Positions 24,802-36,746 are shown, numbered from the stretch's first letter. The stretch: 56,119 nt of DNA from Phoronis australis (GCA_002633005.1 NMRA01000571.1:207299-263417); one strand, 5' to 3'. Program-made: numbers and translations. The notes: generated by a model not told the origin, from the sequence alone.

Positions 24802-26357
24802 CGAGATATAATAATACACTGGTACAAACACATACGTTGTATAACCTATTTATCTTATGCGCCCCCACTGAGGATTCTTTAAAGAAGCGGGTTTACACAG
24901 ATTGCTCCGCTTGTTTTGGTGTCGTTTGTCATGTTTTTTCAATGAAGATCGCAGATCGCGTGACGCGTATACGTGCACGCAATATTTTTATGAATGAATT
25001 TTTGCAGCTTGCATTACACGGCAGTTCAAGCTGCATTTTACAGCAGCTACAGACTTGGTGTGCATATCTGCTATTTTCAGTATTTTCGTCAGTGTTTGGG
25101 CTAAATATATTTCTAAGTTAAAGATTGCGTACATTTCTGACGATTTTTCTTGACTTCGTTGAGTAATATCTGTGCAGGACTCCCAGATGGCTGATACACG
25201 TTCAGACGCTTCTTAAAAGTGTTCCTAATTGCGCGCGGTTCTTATCATTTTTAGGTAGGATGTATTCCGAAATTTATAATTTAATTGACATAAATAATGT
25301 GTTTACAGCAGTTGCAGTTTTGCTTTAGGGCTCGACGTATTTTGATTGTTGTGAGAACGAATTTAAAAATTGACTCATATTTGACCGTAGAGAACCTCAT
25401 CGGGTGTAGTGCAATAGGGGACCAAAGGGAGGCATGCATTCGTAATGTTTATTGCTTTCCTAATGCCAGATATATTGTGGCAATGTTGGAACCTTTTTTG
25501 TGATTTAAGTGCGCGTTGAATATGGAAAAGTAGTTCCTCCATGTTAAACCTCACAATACAACCCGTATTTCATGGCCATACTATCACGCGTGTAGGATAA
25601 ATACACAAAAACATATTATACATTATACACATGCACACAAAACATTACCTACATGTATGTGTTGAACTAATGCTATAATTTCACGTTTATATCACATCTT
25701 TTTATGGAACTGCAATTTTGAACTTGAATCACCTACTCGGCAAACTACTTTTCTGACATGTTGTTTGACTTCTCTTGTCTTATAGTTAGCTCTGACTGGC
25801 AGCATCAGAATCCACACGCTAATGACTCATCAGATCTGCGCGCGCATCTCATGTAATCTCGTTGTGAAGTTAGCAGTGAGTTAGAATTAAATGCACGGTA
25901 GAATCTTGTTGCAAATTAGCAACTGACTATAAAAATTTTACAAAAAGTTTTTGAAATGATACCTGGGTTCCGTAAAACTGACAATTTGTGTGATCGGTTA
26001 AGACCAGGCCCAATATGTAAGTTTAAGGCGACATGAACGTTCCAGCTCTGAAACCGAAAACTCAAGAAACTGAATCCGTAACGTTGGATTTGTTTAGTCA
26101 ATTTTTTACAGTCATTCTCATTTCTGATACATAACATGAAGTTAATAGTGTCGTTTTGGCAGCGTATGTGCCAAGGAAGAAGGTTGTTTTCGACACTAAC
26201 GATGACATAGTTTACAACCAGGCTAAGCTTTTGTTTAAGCTATATTATCATTGGTAAAGTTCGGTAAAAGTTCCGTGATAAAATAAATGTGTTCAGGGTT
26301 CTCACTCACGCCAACTCAGGAAAGTGACCGAGAGCATCCTAATGGGGAATTATATTT
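24802..26357. other. No gene recognised
   Basis: Short, motif-free frames only. The sequence just right of the palindrome may be further LINE debris, but no protein-level similarity was visible. Confidence 0.4.
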
Positions 26358-26532
26358 AAAATTATAACTAGAATTGGGCTCTCAAGGAAGCCTTTGTGGA
26401 GAACCGGCAGATGCCGCACGTACCCCAGTCGGTATCATTTTACTAATTCCGTGGGCGCATCACTTAGGGAGTTCCACAAATCTTCCGGTTTCCATGGAGC
26501 CCTGAGCTTGCAGTAATTGGAATTATAATTTT
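26358..26532. mobile_element. Small imperfect foldback with AAAATTATAA ends
   Basis: AAAATTATAACTAGAATTGGGCTC on the left, written here as one approximate arm in blocks AAAATTATAA + AATT + GGGCTC, is mirrored on the right by GAGCCC + AATT + TTATAATTTT. The arms contain mismatches and unequal spacing. No coding capacity. Confidence 0.4.
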
Positions 26533-26871
26533 GAGGAAATAAAATCAATAAGCCCTTGTGCGGCAGTGCGTGGAACTGATTCTGTGAGTTCTTAGTGGAT
26601 GTTCACACCACAATGGAAACTTCGAAGAAAACTTTCTTACGCCAGTGATTCTTTTGCGCGTGATCATTCACCACTAACTAAAGGGGATTAAGGAGGAAAC
26701 TTTGTTCATAGGTAGCGCTCCTGACTTTCCTGCAAAAGTTGACTCCTGTTAAATGCATAAAACACGGACGTCAGACGTGAAAGTATAGGCCGTGTTTTAT
26801 GTAGTTTTATAAACAATGCAGAACAACAAGATAGGTCAGTAATTCTAGAATTAAAATAAGACGATATTTAC

Positions 26872-27249
26872 CTTATTGCCGCCAAGGTCGTTTTCTAGCA
26901 TTTCCCACCGTCCATTCGCGTCTTTGTACTGAACCATGTACGACATGACGAAAGCCTCTCTTTGTTGCGAATGTCCTTTGGTCACAATCCCTGTCACATT
27001 TCTAACCTGACCCAGGTCAAAATGTAGCCATACAATGTGCCTCGAAACTTCCGGAGACCACGCTCCTTTTTTCGTACCATTTCTAGTTCTATATATACGA
27101 GCCCTACTCGGTTCCCCATTGTCCATTGAGGACGACGCCGTGACGTGTACTCTTCAGCTATGGGCTGATCACCCGAGACGAGTAGTTTGGTGCAGGGTTG
27201 GGCATCAATGTCCTCAATTTGTATCATTCCGTTCTGTCCTTGCAGAGAT
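26872..27249 (-). pseudogene. Discoidin (F5/8 type C) domain exon with a frameshift
   Basis: On the minus strand an acceptor precedes 27249 (or 27238), and the exon ends at an AAG|GTAAAT donor at 26872. The encoded peptide shows the first two thirds of an F5/8 type C domain: a PCTKLLVSGDQPIAEE start, VTASSSMDNGEPSRARI, then WLHFDLGQVRNVTGIVTKG, QREAFVMSYMVQY and RWEMLEND. These match the family order of first Cys, TASS, W-x-x-x-DL, V-x-GI-x-T-x-G and S-Y-x-V-x-Y. Between IAEE and VTASS (about 27140..27160) the frame shifts by two extra (or one missing) bases, so the copy is broken or the assembly has an error. The exon for the domain's last third was not found downstream. Such domains mediate extracellular carbohydrate, lipid or protein binding. 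Confidence 0.6.
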
Positions 27250-27361
27250 CTATAAACAAATAGTGCACATAAGGTCTAAAATTCTCTTCACCAACACAGC
27301 AAACCAGTTATTCTTACAATCCATTTAAGATAACGAACAGGACCTTGACGACTACTCTGTG

Positions 27362-27468
27362 TATTTAGCCAATTATCTACAAAACTATAGTTTTAGTTTT
27401 GAAATCAATAAAGTTATATGTTTTCTGAAAGTAGAAAGCCCGTATAATTTGAAGTTTGACATCCACCT
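27362..27468. repeat. Dispersed repeat, copy B (pairs with 7771..7875)
   Basis: Aligns with copy A over about 105 bp from TATTTAGCCA onward. Its right end overlaps the splice donor of the candidate exon at 27467. Confidence 0.75.
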
Positions 27469-27780
27469 TCTAGTAGTTTGAAAGGCAATGCGTCGCGAGC
27501 TGCATCCTCTATATAAAGACTCAATGCCACGTGTGTGTGAACACTGGCAGCTACGTCCAAATGCAGTAACCAGCTCGGCTTCACCGCATAATTTAAGTTT
27601 TCTTTTTGTGGTGGCCGGTCCCAGCATTTCTCGTCCACTGCATGCAGATCTAACGATGACGAAATCCCACTTATCTGAAATCTAGGGTAATCTGGGACTG
27701 TATACATTACTGGTGATGTATTCCCTGACTCGTTAGCTTTGAAATGCAGGAGTTCGATCAAAACAGAGAGATTTAAACAG
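27467..27780 (-). CDS. Candidate internal exon, unknown, perhaps upstream exon of the discoidin gene
   Basis: A 314-bp minus-strand interval stays open between a good acceptor (TGGATTTACAG before 27780) and a GAAG|GTGGAT donor at 27467. The peptide starts LNLSVLIELLHFKANESG and includes a tract with alternating hydrophobic residues (LLHLDVAASVHTHVALSLYI), as in beta-sandwich proteins. I do not recognise it. Its end phase fits the discoidin exon only if that exon begins at 27238. Transcript evidence is needed to join them. Confidence 0.35.
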
Positions 27781-29199
27781 CTGTAAATCCATGGACATTC
27801 TTTCACAGGAAGTCGTCATGTTGGTGAACTAGTTTGACCTATTATACAACTGACCAATAGAATGCCTTGTTTCTTGAAATCGGAACAGCCAATGATATTC
27901 CAAGAATGCAGATGCAAAAGTGCCCTGTAGCAGACCCCAACCAATCTCGTGGGTCTGTGCAGGAGACTAGTGTAAACCCTACTTCAATCATATCAGTGTG
28001 ATGTTTTTATTCTAACTTTCCAGTGCTTTGGAGGATGTCCAGTTGAGCAAAGAACATTTGCATGTGAAAATTTTCAACTGGCATACAATTGTAGTATAAT
28101 TGCAATCTATCTTCAGTTGCTGGTTGATATCATGTGTATCATTTTGGTCTGGGGAGTAATCACAATTTCCAAAGACCTTATTTTGATTGTCCTAAAACAA
28201 TTTATTATCATACCCATAATGAAGTATTCCAGGCTTAGCTATTCAAAACTCATAGACGTAATAAACAATTGTCTTCTCAGCCAGGACCACAAACCCTTTG
28301 TTACGCTGTATTTACTTATACAGGCCAACTGGGGTATGACCAAGAACAGGTTTCACAAAGAACTACTTTCACTGCACTTGCATGTCAATTTCAAAAGGCC
28401 TATTGTGTGTACACATGACACACATGATTTACAACCATCAACACCCATGATTTACAACCATCAGTATAATTGTAATCCAGTATTTTGCTTAGTTACCCAA
28501 GTCCATAATTGGACCTGAGACCCCTCATCTCCCCTAAATTCACCTTCGTATGATTCCAGCTGTCGATTGAATGTCACTGTTTCAGATTCATATATATACA
28601 GGTCTAAGGTTTTAGTAAAGAGGCCTCAGAATGAATTTTAAACTGGATGTCTTCTTACAAATGTCACCATTGTCATCTTGCAGGGACTCAGAGCTGTTGT
28701 TCACTCTTGCCCATATCTTCTGCATCCTCACAATCTGCATCAAAGGTTTGTGCATGTACAATAAAAACATATCTGGCCGATTTAACCGGTGTGTTATTAA
28801 CACTGTATGAATACAGGACAGTATCGTAAACAAAAATCATCGACAGTAGAAAGGTGCAACCCGAAAAGGCGCAACCACAATTTCTGGGATTCACATTTCC
28901 TGAAAATAAATTTTAAGCATCGTTTCTCTGTGCAACAGACCACATTTACTCGTGCTCCATTAATGCCAGTTTGTTTGCGTAAAGCCCTGCCTGTTGAGAA
29001 TTCGACCAGCCAATCAGAAACACCGGTGTAAAAAAATCCCGAGGAAAATTAAGTGATACCAGCGTGCTGTCTACCACCTAGCGGCATGCAGGGAACCAGA
29101 GAGCAAATCTTGCGATCTGTTTTATGTGAATTTTCGATATTTCCTGTAGTCTATGCTTTGTCTATGGCAACATGGTGGTACTCAAATATAAAAAATAGC
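27781..29199. other. Intergenic; small tandem duplication at 28419..28463
   Basis: A 23-bp unit (CATGATTTACAACCATCA plus 5 bp) is present twice at 28419..28463. A plus-strand frame of 133 codons at 28117 lacks any recognisable feature and I do not call it. Confidence 0.45.
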
Positions 29200-29760
29200 C
29201 AAACAAGAAGTAATGTAAAAAATTGTTATTCGAAGTTTATTGCTGTGTAGACAATCAGTGAAATCTCATGAGCCTAGTCAGTATAGGGTCGCTTTCATTG
29301 TAATTAGGTCACATTCAACGACTACTCTTCCACTGAATGCATGCCAACAGTTTCATTGCAAAAACTCATGTGTAACGAGGTAAAAGATCTCCTTAAGTAC
29401 GCCTTGTCGGGGAATGTTTGCCGATTTTGCTCATGACGACGCCGTACTCCTTATGACCAGATCAAACACGTAGTACGTAGGTCCCGACAGCGTGCAGTAG
29501 AATCCAATTTCTGAGCCTGTGGGAACCATTTTATAGGTGAATTCGCGCTGCGAATATACCAAATTGCACTGTAATATGCGTCTCAAGTTAAATGTAAAAA
29601 CCAATCAAAATGCTAAGTAAAAATTTCTTCATCCGAAGTACCAAATAAGGGGATTCACTAACAAACACCCCTTTAAAATTCAACTGACCACTCTAACTTT
29701 AATGGAAACGAACATAGACTTGACTCACGACTCCATCAATAGACGGCGCCCCCGTTACAC
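29200..29760 (-). mobile_element. LTR of a retrotransposon (left border approximate)
   Basis: On the minus strand a purine tract AAGAGGGG (29761..29768) is followed directly by TGTAAC, the expected polypurine tract and 5'-TG of a 3' LTR. Within the following sequence are a TATA box (TATAAAA, reverse complement of 29529..29535) and an AATAAA signal (reverse complement of 29236..29241). The 3' CA end is not fixed, so the border near 29200 is a guess. The pol tail at 30069 lies upstream in the same orientation, as expected. The opposite LTR was not found. Confidence 0.5.
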
Positions 29761-30068
29761 CCCCTCTTAGATCTAAGGTAATTTGCATATAGATTAAGCG
29801 AATAAAAAAATAAAAATACAAAAATAAAAAATATATACCTAGTTACTAAACACTTACGTCATACACACTGATAATACACACTTTTGAACACAATCAAATA
29901 ATGTGTAAAAGCTGATCTAAACAACATTAGACTGATCCTAAACTAAACAAAAGACATGAAAAACTGAAGTAGTCTAACGTTGCTCACACAGGCCGCTTGT
30001 GTGGCCTTAAAAAATATACTAAGCTTAATAGGATAACTAAGCGTACAGTAATCCGTTATCTAGAGGCA

Positions 30069-30400
30069 TCACCTTATCTTGTAAAATTCTGTAAATAAAA
30101 GCATAGGCGCGGTTCTTACATAACGCGCCGGCTTGCGAATCACGCGACCTCTCCTGTCGGTCCTGGTGCATTCTGCCACTCTTGACGGGGTGCTGTCCGA
30201 GCCCGCATGCAAATCTGCTTCATCACCCAAGAGATCCTCATCCTCAGTTCGAGGTGCAGAATCACTGGATGTCGTGTGGGTTCTCGTCCACACTTAGTAT
30301 TGCAGCATCCCAGGGAATCAAGCCCTCAGTGGTAGAGGATTTCGAACGATCCGCGGGCACGGGCACCAGACTTTTCTTGAATCCTGTAAAAGTAGTCAGT
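30069..30400 (-). pseudogene. C-terminal tail of an LTR-retroelement polyprotein, frameshifted
   Basis: The minus-strand frame ending at 30069 includes TRTDRRGRVIRKPARYV, a basic motif typical of the extreme C-terminus of LTR-element pol proteins. A preceding segment (SLVPVPADRSKSSTTEG, about 30300..30390) is in another frame, so the reading frame is broken. Catalytic domains are absent. Whether it is Ty3/gypsy, BEL or copia type cannot be told. Confidence 0.4.
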
Positions 30401-31226
30401 TAATTTAGCAAGTATTAAATAAGGTCAATCCAATCCCAATTTCTGTTGAGCCATGTGTGGGTATTACATAAAAACAGAACTACCAACCTCAAATTTATTG
30501 AAAACTGTCTTAGAGTCGTAATACGTGTTCTGACGCCTAGAACTGTTCTGTAGGTTCTCCCGAGCATACTCAAATCATGGGCGCACCCGGGGGGGAGGGT
30601 GGGGGGTGGCAAAAATGTGTCCAGTGCGACAATTATATGCTGTCATGTTGTGATAGCTCATATTGACGCCACCCAAAAATCTACTTTTAGCGAAATTGCA
30701 TCACTGTCTACATGCAGGCCTACATGATACTGCAAAAATTATAGGCCCCTCTAAACATATGGACGAATATGAACTTTGACGAAATTGAAGGTTGAGCAAA
30801 ATGGATAATTTTACCTCGGGGGTGTGAGACGTAATTTGCCCAACATTTTGCTATGTCCGAAACCTTTTGATGAGCAAGTGAAAGCTTGAAAGTTTGACTT
30901 TGAAGACAAACTGCCTATTCAGGCCCACACAACTGTATCTAATGTTTCTCATATTGGCGCATGTGCATAATCTATTATAGGTGCAGATACGTCATGCGCG
31001 AACCCATGGGGGCAAAATTAGGCAAAAAGTTCCGCCTCTGAGAAACAGAAAGTCCGAGAAAACGAGACTAATAAAATTACCTGAAACACTGTTGTTGTGT
31101 GCTGTTTCTCCAAGTGCTGTCATCAGCTAAAATGCATCCTCATCGATAATTTCGACCCCTAATCTAGAATCATCTCGGATGCCGGGTCCCAGAAGTTGAT
31201 CGGGCTTCGGTCATCACTTGGAGTGC
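30401..31226. other. No gene recognised
   Basis: Contains a G-rich tract (CACCCGGGGGGGAGGG, about 30585..30605) but no supported frame. Confidence 0.4.
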
Positions 31227-31660
31227 CACCTGTTGTCTCGCTGTAACCATAATCACGACGACGCCTCTTCAGCAGATCTCATCACTGACTGCACCAAATT
31301 CTTCCTCGACACTGTGCTGATACCTAGGAACTTCATCAACCTCCACATGCTGCTCCCGATGAAACCTCTGCATCCTACTTCGACTGGCATACAAAAACAC
31401 TTCCAACCAGCTACTGAACAATCATGGGAAAGTTTTGCATACTTAAGCCTTTTCCTCTCGTTGGCCTCTACCATTCGGGATTCCCATGGTACCGTAAGTT
31501 CTACTATGATGACCGTCTTTGTACCATCTGACCATAATACCAAGTCAGGCCGGAGTGTCGTCATCACTATATGGCTCGGGAATACTGCCAACGGCCCTAC
31601 ATCCACTATCATCTTCCAATCACCCGCTGTAGTCAACACACCTGCATCTTTCCTCCTCTA
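31227..31660 (-). pseudogene. PD-(D/E)XK restriction-like endonuclease fragment, transposon-derived
   Basis: The minus-strand frame runs from about 31660 to a stop at 31253. The residues RPDLVLW, 11 more, then ELTVPWE give P-D-X14-E followed by x-T, as in restriction-like endonucleases of R2-type non-LTR elements and related nucleases. EVGCRGF and a W-R-x-x-x-x-LG helix follow, a combination I recall from many repetitive proteins of invertebrate genomes. After the TGA the same frame continues with WLQRDN and WH, suggesting the stop replaced a codon in the normal tail. The upstream part (GDWKMIVDVG) is present but no reverse transcriptase is seen. It is probably a decayed mobile-element copy. 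Confidence 0.5.
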
Positions 31661-31661
31661 A

Positions 31662-33122
31662 AGTCTACTAAAAAAGACGCAGACTCACAGTGGTACCCCG
31701 TTTTTTTTAATCTTTTTCCGATTTTTTGTTAGCAAATTGTCCACATCGACAGAAATTTGAGCACCCCCCTTTGTACAGGTGCATTCCTTGTTGTGTACAG
31801 ACTGTCTTCGACAAAAGCCAGTGGGATTTCTTCGCGACTTAGTTGGATTTGCATTTTCTAGATTGTGACAGATTTGAGACTCTCTATTAGGCTCGCATGT
31901 GAGACCAACTAATAGAGAATAGTGAGTATAACCGTCGACTGTATTAACTAAGTATTGCAAACTTGCTTTTCAAGTTTTTCATATTTGCAAATTACAAACT
32001 AAAGTGATGAATCTGGTTTAAACGAGGAATAATGACATTCGGAAAGAAAAATAAAAGGAATACTTACAGCATTTAATTGATCCCTCCTATAAAACCAAGG
32101 AAATTGCCAAAAAAATTTAACTGAAAAAACAAAATAAGAGTTTGAAATTAAGCGTAGAACTTGGTGCGTGTACATGCTGTACGTCTAGGATACCTCAAAA
32201 CCATTTCCAGCATCAAGTACGCAATGCAATTTCTCAGTCTCTCAAACCAATGTGCGCATGTTCAAAAAGTAAAGTGGATAGTAACCAAAATATCAAACCT
32301 GTACGACTGAATTGCGCATCCGATCTATACCCAAAATACAGAATTTGCCACTTGAAGCCGAGTTGAAAGATACCCAACCGACCCTGTGAAAAATGACCCC
32401 GGCTACTTTTTTTTCACCATTTTTCTAAATTTAATGTGAAGAATTTTAGCCCATGAAAAAATGACCTCACGTCCGTGAAAACTCGTCCCGTCACTATTAA
32501 ACGGTTCCAAAGGCGGATCCGGAATTTTGATTTGGGAGGAGGCAAGGCAGAGGATCACATGCGCGCACCCAGTCTAAAATGTAGGGGGAGGGGGTCGAAT
32601 TTCGCGATATGTGGTATTTTACTGGAACAAAAAGACGATTACTAAAAAAACGGGGCACTAGGTTCAACCCCGTGCATTGTGCATTCGCGACGAATTCCTG
32701 TGGACTTTTGTCTCGTTTCCTCGGACTTTTTGCTTCTGTAAGGAGGACCTTTTGGCCCACTTCGTCACATGGCGGGCTCAAAGAGCCCCCTCCCCCCGGG
32801 TGCGCGCATGTATTAGCCAAGAGTTTGCCCGTCGGACTTTCGCCGAACTGCCACATGGAATCTGGGAGAATTTTAGGGAAGTCTTGGCCCCCTTCTAAAT
32901 TCGCTGCTGGGTACCTCTGCAACAGGGGCTTGGGTTAAGCAGACACAATACCCCCAATTGGCGATCTTTCAACAATGTTCGATACGCGGATGTTTAGGTC
33001 TGGGGGTCACCTGAATAACGCGCGGCAAGTGAAAATCTTGCTTTTTCGATGCATGCCGCAATTAGGGAGTGAAAGTACTGAACGGCGTGCAGACCAGGAA
33101 TACGATGTGGGGAAGCTGGGCT
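31662..33122. other. Repetitive intergenic DNA, no supported gene
   Basis: A 10-bp inverted repeat with TCTCTATTAG arms lies at 31879..31918. The GC-rich segment 32500..32940 is open in several frames on both strands, a compositional effect. It contains a CCCCCCGGGTGCGCGCATG tract resembling the inverted tract near 30580, so it is probably an interspersed repeat. Confidence 0.4.
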
Positions 33123-33211
33123 GAAGCGAAAACAACCACAATTTTTCGAACAGTCCTTCGTTCAGTTGCCCAACTTGGCAACTGGCCATTTTTACACTGC
33201 ATGCTCGTGCC
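33123..33211. repeat. Dispersed repeat, copy B (pairs with 21042..21133)
   Basis: Aligned with copy A over about 90 bp. It contains an 8-bp-arm hairpin, CAGTTGCC and GGCAACTG, absent in this perfect form from copy A. Confidence 0.7.
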
Positions 33212-33879
33212 AGGATATGATATCTGACTACTGAACTGCATGAAGACTAACCCAAACCACTTGGCCACATGTTAATAATCTTCCTATCGCAGCCAAGTTT
33301 TCTTACTATAAAAGTCAAATTTGGAATCGTGAGACCTGAGGCCAAGCGTGCAACGGGGATGAATTTATTCTAAATTTCTCGGCTGAGGGACGAGCAGTAC
33401 GTATATCAGATTAAGGGCGGGGATGAATAGGAACGGTTCAAAATAATGTGTGGGAGCGGGTTGATCTCTTTGTGAGCACATAATTACACGGTGGGGGAAT
33501 ACTACAAAACGCAGACAAGTGCCTAGTGCTTGATCGGGGGTGACTTAATTCAGATCCGTGAGAGAGGAATATCGTGCGTGAGAGAAGAATATTTGTCCGT
33601 TGGCAATCCCGAGCGATGCACAGGAGAGGAATTGAGTCTGTCTTCTTTGCTTTTTACATTACGGAATTCTCCCGTTTAGTCCAACTTGTCAGGTTGTGTA
33701 GCACAAGTTGGGCGGATGACCCCTGTACAAAGCTAATATTTTACACCGACGACTAATTAAGTCCATTCTGGCAATTAGGGTTGGAGGGTCAGCTCTCTTT
33801 TGTTCAATAGTTGCTTTAATCTCCAATAAGGTCATATCTTATTGTCTCACTAAAGCTGTGGTGTTAAAAATAAGTTTAG

Positions 33880-34335
33880 TTATAAATTGTTTGAACATAA
33901 ACCAATGACATTTCTAAATTCTCCGGCCAAGAGATCTTTTATCTATGCAGCTGCCTATTATGGAATTCTCATAGCCCAGAAATTAAACGCTCCACTTCAA
34001 TTACTACCTTCAAAGTAAATATTAAAAAGTGGCTGTAATTTACCTATCCTTTTATACCCTGCCTGTCTTAATCATGTCATTTTTTCATTGTCGTAAATAC
34101 TCTCACTGTCTAGAGTCATCTCTTAATTTATTTCATCTTCGTCATTTAGTTATAGTCTTAATTCTCAACCTGTTTTAATTGTAACTTTGTTACGTACATT
34201 TTATTGTTGTTTTATTACTTCATTGTATTGTTGTACTGTTTTTCTTGCTGAGGGCCCTCATGGAAAGCAGTGCTATCACTGAAGAGGCCACCCTCATTTT
34301 AAATATCACAATAAATAAAAAATAAATAAATAAAA
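33880..34335 (+). mobile_element. LINE 3' end: ORF2 terminus, 3'UTR and A-rich tail
   Basis: A decayed plus-strand frame includes YYGILIAQKLNAPL and an SKVNIKKWL-like end (through about 34037), resembling the W-N-x-L-P..K-K-x-L terminus of CR1/L2-type ORF2 proteins. A T-rich 3'UTR follows. It ends in TGCTGAGGGCCCTCATGGAA (from 34247), then AAATAAATAAATAAA at 34310..34335. The same GAGGGCCC..CATGGAAAGCA tail recurs at 42865, confirming a LINE family 3' end. Confidence 0.6.
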
Positions 34336-35380
34336 TACTGGTTGAGATCTTCTTTTAGTTTAATATTTTCCCTATCTACTGATTGAGACTTAAAAAACGC
34401 ATATAAGTGCAACATCACAATTTTTATGTTTGTGGAAAAATCACACTCTTCCGCCTTTTTATTTGTTTGAAAAGAGCAATTTACCCCGTTTGTTTACACG
34501 GTAATTAGCCGTGTCACGTGACTAGTAACACTCTCCAATATGGCGTCAAGTCGTCTGCTGCAGTAGCGCGCCCGGTCTTTAGTATAAGATGTTTATGCTT
34601 GAAGTAATCAAAATCCAAACTGTACAGGGCGGCGTGAATGTAATCAATGCCGCACTGTTTTTGATTGGCTTTAAACCATTTACAGGCGGTTATGATACGG
34701 GTACAAAACTTTATGAAGGAGTAACTTCCCCGCCCGCCAAAGTTATTCGATGTGACACGCCGTTCCCTTCTCCCGTGCCATTTGGCATCACCTGAGAAAA
34801 AGGCTCTCCGCGCGCAAATCAACTTTGGAAGGTGTTAACTTGGCAACACATTTCCACCAGGCGATTGTTCGTTTCAAATAGAATCATTTCACAGCCACTG
34901 CGCTTAAGCTGTAGAAATGAAAACAAAAAAATCAAACGTTCAGTACAGAAAATGTCATATTTTTCTCACTGTGTGAATACATGTCAGTTATCCACGCATG
35001 CCGTGATCACGTGAACACGAGTTCTGATGAACTATATTTTTGCAATGAAATTTGATTAACTGGTAAACATTCACAGTATGCAGTGTGCGGGAAAGAATAT
35101 TTTGGTTTAATTTCATACAGAGGTGCACTGCGACAGGAAATAAGGTGCGGAGGATAATGGGTCCCTTTCGTGCTACCTGTAACCCACTCACCGTTTTGCC
35201 GTCGTTTCACGATTAAAACTGTTCTTGGTGGCTATGACAACTGGTGAAATGTGCTCAAGACAGCAGCGAGATGTCCCTTTAATAAACAGAGTACTATTCA
35301 AAGGTTTAAAAGCGCTGTTTGCGGTGAAAGTGTGTCACAAATGAATGTAGTTATCTCAGGTTTGATGTTATTAATATATA
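34336..35380. other. No supported gene; possible promoter-like spot at 34513
   Basis: GTCACGTGAC (34513..34522) lies about 17 bp before an ATATGGCG start on the plus strand, resembling the arrangement at 5345. The frame there closes after 8 codons, so no gene is called. Confidence 0.35.
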
Positions 35381-35690
<310 letters not shown>

Positions 35691-35854
35691 GAATTGGAAA
35701 TAAAATACAGACTCAATCTTCATAATGTCTATTTCACTTTCGAAAAAACAGAGTTTTGCCCAAAGTCGCAGTGAATTAAAACTCGACAAAAGCAGCACCC
35801 AGTTAGCAAGTTCACGAGTGTCAGTACTGTTATGAAACGATTAAAAAGGAAGTT

Positions 35855-35990
35855 GTAGAGCAAAATAAACGTTATGAAATAAATAGAACCTCGCCATAGC
35901 CAAAGATTTTATAGTTACCTAAGAGGGATATAGTATCTTTGCCGTAGCACCATGTAATCGATATGTCTGTTTTTGTACATGGTTAAAAAC
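35855..35990. repeat. Dispersed repeat, long form (pairs with 20390..20482)
   Basis: Matches the shorter copy at both ends, with about 50 additional bases between the GAACCTCGCC and CACCATGTAATCGATAT blocks. Confidence 0.75.
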
Positions 35991-36695
35991 AACTTGTGTT
36001 CCCTTCTGTACACGTCACGTGATGACAGAGTGTGACTTACGTAAACGCAACCCAGTCTCTCAATAAATTTTAACACTCCCGCGACGTGGTGTGTGCCGAT
36101 CCGACGGTATCAAATTACCCGAGGGAAAATACGAACTGAGTGGAGCTGTATCAAGCATGCAAGGTTCAAATTTATTATTTTCATATTAGATGAATCTCTA
36201 TTAATTCATTAATAAGCTAACCAATTTTAGGGGCATTGTCGTGTCAAGTATTTTTTGAGACTTGACGATGACAGGTTTTCTTTTCAAGGTGTAAAAGGCG
36301 CGGACGACGCCGGGAGGAACAGTTTGTGATAATTTTTTCAAATCAAAATACGTCACGTCATGCCTATTCACTTCAATAAATGTCGCAAGTGTAAAAAGTT
36401 ATTGAGATACTGGAACGCGTTTGCGCGGCGCACAACGAAAGTGTTAAGATGAACAAACTACACATTCCTTGAACAGGTGTTAAAAAGGTGGACCGTCTAG
36501 TTATAGCGATCAGTCAAAAATGTACCATCTTTGGGCATAAATGTACTAGTTTTTGAAAATCTTTTATTCGAATTTTTAAACAAAAACCTTTCAAAATTAC
36601 CATGTGGTCTTGACTCAAAGTTACAGATAAGTTTTTTTTTAAATACATCTATTATTTATTTTATAAAACATCTCATCAAAACATTATTACAAACA
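35991..36695. other. Intergenic, no gene recognised
   Basis: No supported frame. It includes a TCACGTGATGAC E-box near 36016 without an obvious gene. Confidence 0.4.
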
Positions 36696-36701
36696 TTTAT
36701 T
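36696..36701 (-). terminator. Poly(A) signal AATAAA of the TRIM gene
   Basis: AATAAA on the minus strand, 45 bp after the TRIM stop codon. A 14-bp direct repeat (GGTCCAGGTGTGTTA) sits between stop and signal. Confidence 0.7.
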
Positions 36702-36746
36702 CAACCAACTGGTGGTCCAGGTGTGTTATGGTCCAGGTGTGTTAAA

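Noticed and set aside
28117-28518. 133-codon frame with a hydrophobic N-terminal part
   Set aside because: Contains the 23-bp tandem repeat and no family motif; likely chance in AT-rich DNA.
31218-31661. 147-codon plus-strand frame
   Set aside because: Antisense shadow of the nuclease-like frame on the minus strand, which has the recognisable motifs.
32497-32938. Long overlapping frames on both strands in a GC-rich stretch
   Set aside because: Several frames open at once by composition; sequence looks like an interspersed repeat.
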